Assembly: GCA_037176725.1 (NCBI GenBank)
Contig: JAZBRS010000075.1
Location: forward strand, 72,480,001 to 72,544,000
DNA length: 64,000 bases
Direction of reading: 5' to 3'
From: Posidonia oceanica
Taxonomy: Eukaryota; Streptophyta; Magnoliopsida; Alismatales; Posidoniaceae
Shown: piece by piece, positions 61,493 through 64,000 of the stretch
How positions within the stretch are numbered: the stretch's first letter is position 1
Layout of the letters: every line of letters begins with the position of its first letter
Program-made: the position numbers and the translations under genes
The notes under the pieces: model-generated
Told to the model about the DNA's origin: nothing
Database searches by the model: none
Seen by the model: the letters and a program-made list of their open reading frames with translations, nothing else

Positions 61493-64000
61493 TCATGATT
61501 TAGGTGGAGGCCTAGCCTTCCAAACATCTTTCCTCTTTTTCAGAAACCATTTCAGCTCATCCTCAGTTAATTCAGAAATATCCTCCTTTGTAAATGAGGC
61601 TATAAAGACTCCATATTCCTCATATGCATTTTGAGTACATGGTTGGATGTCTATGTAAGATGGCGTATGAGCTGATTTAGTGATAGGATCCGAATAATGA
61701 GATGGAATGTAGATAGTGGAACCAATGAGTTCATCATTAGATGAAAAAGATGGTTCAAGTGGGGGCTCATTAGGGATAGGAAGATGTTCAATTCCAATAT
61801 GAATCTTCTCAGTAAGCTTCTCTACTTCGGCCTTTTTACACTTATTGGAATTCTTAGATTTCGACTTAGTCTTAGTTTTGGGTCCAAGTCCCATATGCAA
61901 GATAGTGGGATTTTCGAAGGAATGCATGGATTGATTATCTATCTTGAAAACATTAAGTTTTGCCGTCATGTTTCCAAATGTGAGCTTCAACATACCATTC
62001 CGGCAATTGCTTAGGGCATTGGATGTTGCCAAAAATGGTCGACCTAAAATGATAGGTATTTGACCCTTAGGATTTGAGCTTGGTTGAATTTCAAGAACAA
62101 TGAAATCCACAAGATATATGAATCTCCCAACCTTCACAAGAACATCTTCTATCATCCTCATAGGCTTTTTGATGGACCTATCTACTAATTGTATTGTTAC
62201 AGAAGTGGGTTTGAGTTCTCCTAATCCTAATTACTTGTAGATAGAGTACAGAATTAGGTTGATGCTTGCACCTAGCTCAAGGAGTGCATTATCAATAATA
62301 GAATTTTCAATAACACAAGAAATAGTAGGACAACCTGGGTCCTTCTGCTTAGTTGGCATTGGGCTGGTCAAGATGGAGCTGACATTGGCAGTTAGAAAAT
62401 TTTTATTTGGCACCTGGGTTATTTTCTTTTGGGTACACAAGTCTTTTAGATATTTTGCATACGTGGGTACCTGTTGGATCACATCCAAAAGTGGAATGTT
62501 AACTCTAACTTGCTCAAAGATTTGTCTAACCTTATCCATGTTAGCCGTTTTCTTAGATCTAAGTCTATTTGGAAATGGTGCTTTTGGCTGGATGGGTTGA
62601 CTCGACTTAGAAACTAAGGGCTCTTCAGACTGGCCTGGGATGGATTGATCATTTGGGCTTGAGTTAGATGGTGAATCCTTCTGAGTCAAATCAGGTATGA
62701 CAACACGGTTGTTAACAAGTTTTCCAGATCTCAAAGAGATGACTGAGTTTATTGTATTTGTCTGGAGATCATTAAGCATATTAACCTGATGGGCCTATTG
62801 GGATAGATTGGGATTTTGACCATTTGGGTTTACCTCAGGTTGGTTTGGAAACTTTCCTTTTTCCCTCTCTCCTATAGTGGCTGCTAGTTGACCCATCTGC
62901 ATCTCTAAACGAGCTATGGCCTGGGTATTGGCTGTGAGAGACTGACCCGTGGAACTCATGAAACTGTGTGTACGTGGCCGTAACAAGCGTCCCTAGACTC
63001 TTTTCTAAAGAATTGATTTTTTTATCTTCAAAGCTTAGTGGTTGAAAAGGTGGATTTACTTGTGGACACTGATTGTAATATGGGCTAGGATGACTAGAAC
63101 CTGTTTGATTCAGATTGGGACCAGTTTGATGTGGTCCTTGGGTCCATGAAAAATTGGAATGGTTCCTCCATCCAGGATTGTAGGTAGAGGCATATGGATC
63201 TTGACTTTGCTTTTGAAAGGCCACATTGACTTACTCAGGTCCATTAACTGTTGGACTCATGAATGGACACTCTTCAACAAGATGATTAGATGCTTGGCAT
63301 CCACTGCAAATAGGGTTGGATTGAGAAACTTGACTGACAATGGCACTATTTTGAAGCTCAAGGGCTTCAATCCTACGTACCAAGGCAACTATTTTTGCTT
63401 GATCAGCAACGGATGTTTCTACTATGTGCTTACCTCTAGAAGGTGTAACATTATCACTAGTGATTTCCCACTGAACAGTTCTCTCAGCTATCTCTTCTAA
63501 AAATGCTCAAACATCTTCTTCACTTTTTCCCATGAAATTCCCTTGACACATAGACTCCAACATTGTCCTAGAAGAATAATTTAGCCATTCATAAATAATT
63601 TGACACAATCTCCACTTTTCGATCCCATGATGTGGGTATTGAGCCAGAAGGTCTTTAAACCTCTTTAGGTATTTCCAAAATGGTTCAGAATCTACTTGCT
63701 TACATCCATTAATTTCTTTCCTCAGTTGTTGGGTCTTATGATGTGGGAAATATTTCTTCAAGAAGACTTTCACAAAATCATTTTAGGTGCTTATTGAATC
63801 AATGAAGAGACTATATAACTACTTCTTTGCCCCATCCTTAAGTGCAAATGATATGAATCTCAATTTAATGGCATCATCAGATAACTGTTGTAACTTGATC
63901 ATTGCACATACTTCCTCAAACTTCCTAACAAAAAGATAGGCATCCCCTTCTCCACTAAATTTGGGCAACATGCTAATGTAATGGGCCTTAAGCTCAAAAT
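61493..64000 (-). pseudogene. gypsy gag-protease remnant (Athila/Tat-like), no RT
   Basis: Reading leftward from the window edge: a retrotransposon gag core (FLKKYFPHHKTQQLRKEI, FWKYLKRFKDLLAQYPHHG, 63507-63850); a zinc knuckle CSGCQASNHLVEEC (about 63259-63306); a Pro/Gln/Asn-rich region (62835-63224); a coiled stretch; then the protease region. The protease motif reads LLELGASINL where DLGAS is usual. It is followed by IVLEIQP...PIILGRPFLATSNA and NCRNGMLKLTFGNM (61980-62290). Stops separate at least four segments. The frame ends at 61493, exactly where reverse transcriptase should begin, and no RT, RNase H or integrase follows. Confidence 0.88.

Overview
This window is nuclear DNA from a flowering plant. 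The evidence is a 22-exon, plant-type NADH-dependent glutamate synthase gene, a plant F-box gene, and a dense layer of plant transposable elements (Ty1/copia, Ty3/gypsy, hAT, Mutator-like). I cannot name the species. Both host genes lie on the minus strand. Most other recognisable sequence is transposon-derived.

Layout, left to right. 1-1276: old gypsy (Tat/Ogre-like) LTR remnant with a minisatellite and a primer-binding site. 2845-7579: complete but decayed Ty1/copia element (TSD GTTAA). 8541-11354: eight-exon F-box gene with a 1-base frameshift in exon 4, TATA box near 11.71 kb. 11940-18204: second copia element (TSD TATTG); its left LTR holds a nested 1.2-kb solo LTR (12317-13525, TSD CGCTC). 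18675-31647: NADH-GOGAT (GLT1), all exons open, 2073 codons; intron 17 holds a solo LTR related to the first copia element (TSD CAACC), and intron 10 holds a duplicated copy of its own splice donor. 34954-38060: hAT element with a perfect 8-bp TSD and decayed transposase. 38.1-45.1 kb: AT-rich intergenic DNA with simple repeats and a GC-rich island.

45133-58841: the most interesting object, a 13.7-kb Mutator-like element (MULE) with long terminal inverted repeats and an imperfect 9-bp TSD. It carries a decayed MULE transposase and a five-exon plant-mobile-domain (PMD, MAIN-like) gene. A second, 6.3-kb hAT element sits inside intron 1 of the PMD gene. Both MULE ends contain arrays of 27-bp palindromic modules built on GAATTCGGC/GCCGAATTC.

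58885-64000 (runs off the window): gypsy-family element on the minus strand with gag and protease remnants. The usual post-integrase motif follows protease directly, so reverse transcriptase, RNase H and integrase are missing.

How the parts relate: GLT1 is the only gene that looks fully functional (plastid ammonium assimilation). The F-box gene is nearly intact. Insertions have accumulated around and inside them in layers (solo LTR in LTR, hAT in MULE, LTR in host intron), and most element reading frames are closed by stop codons.
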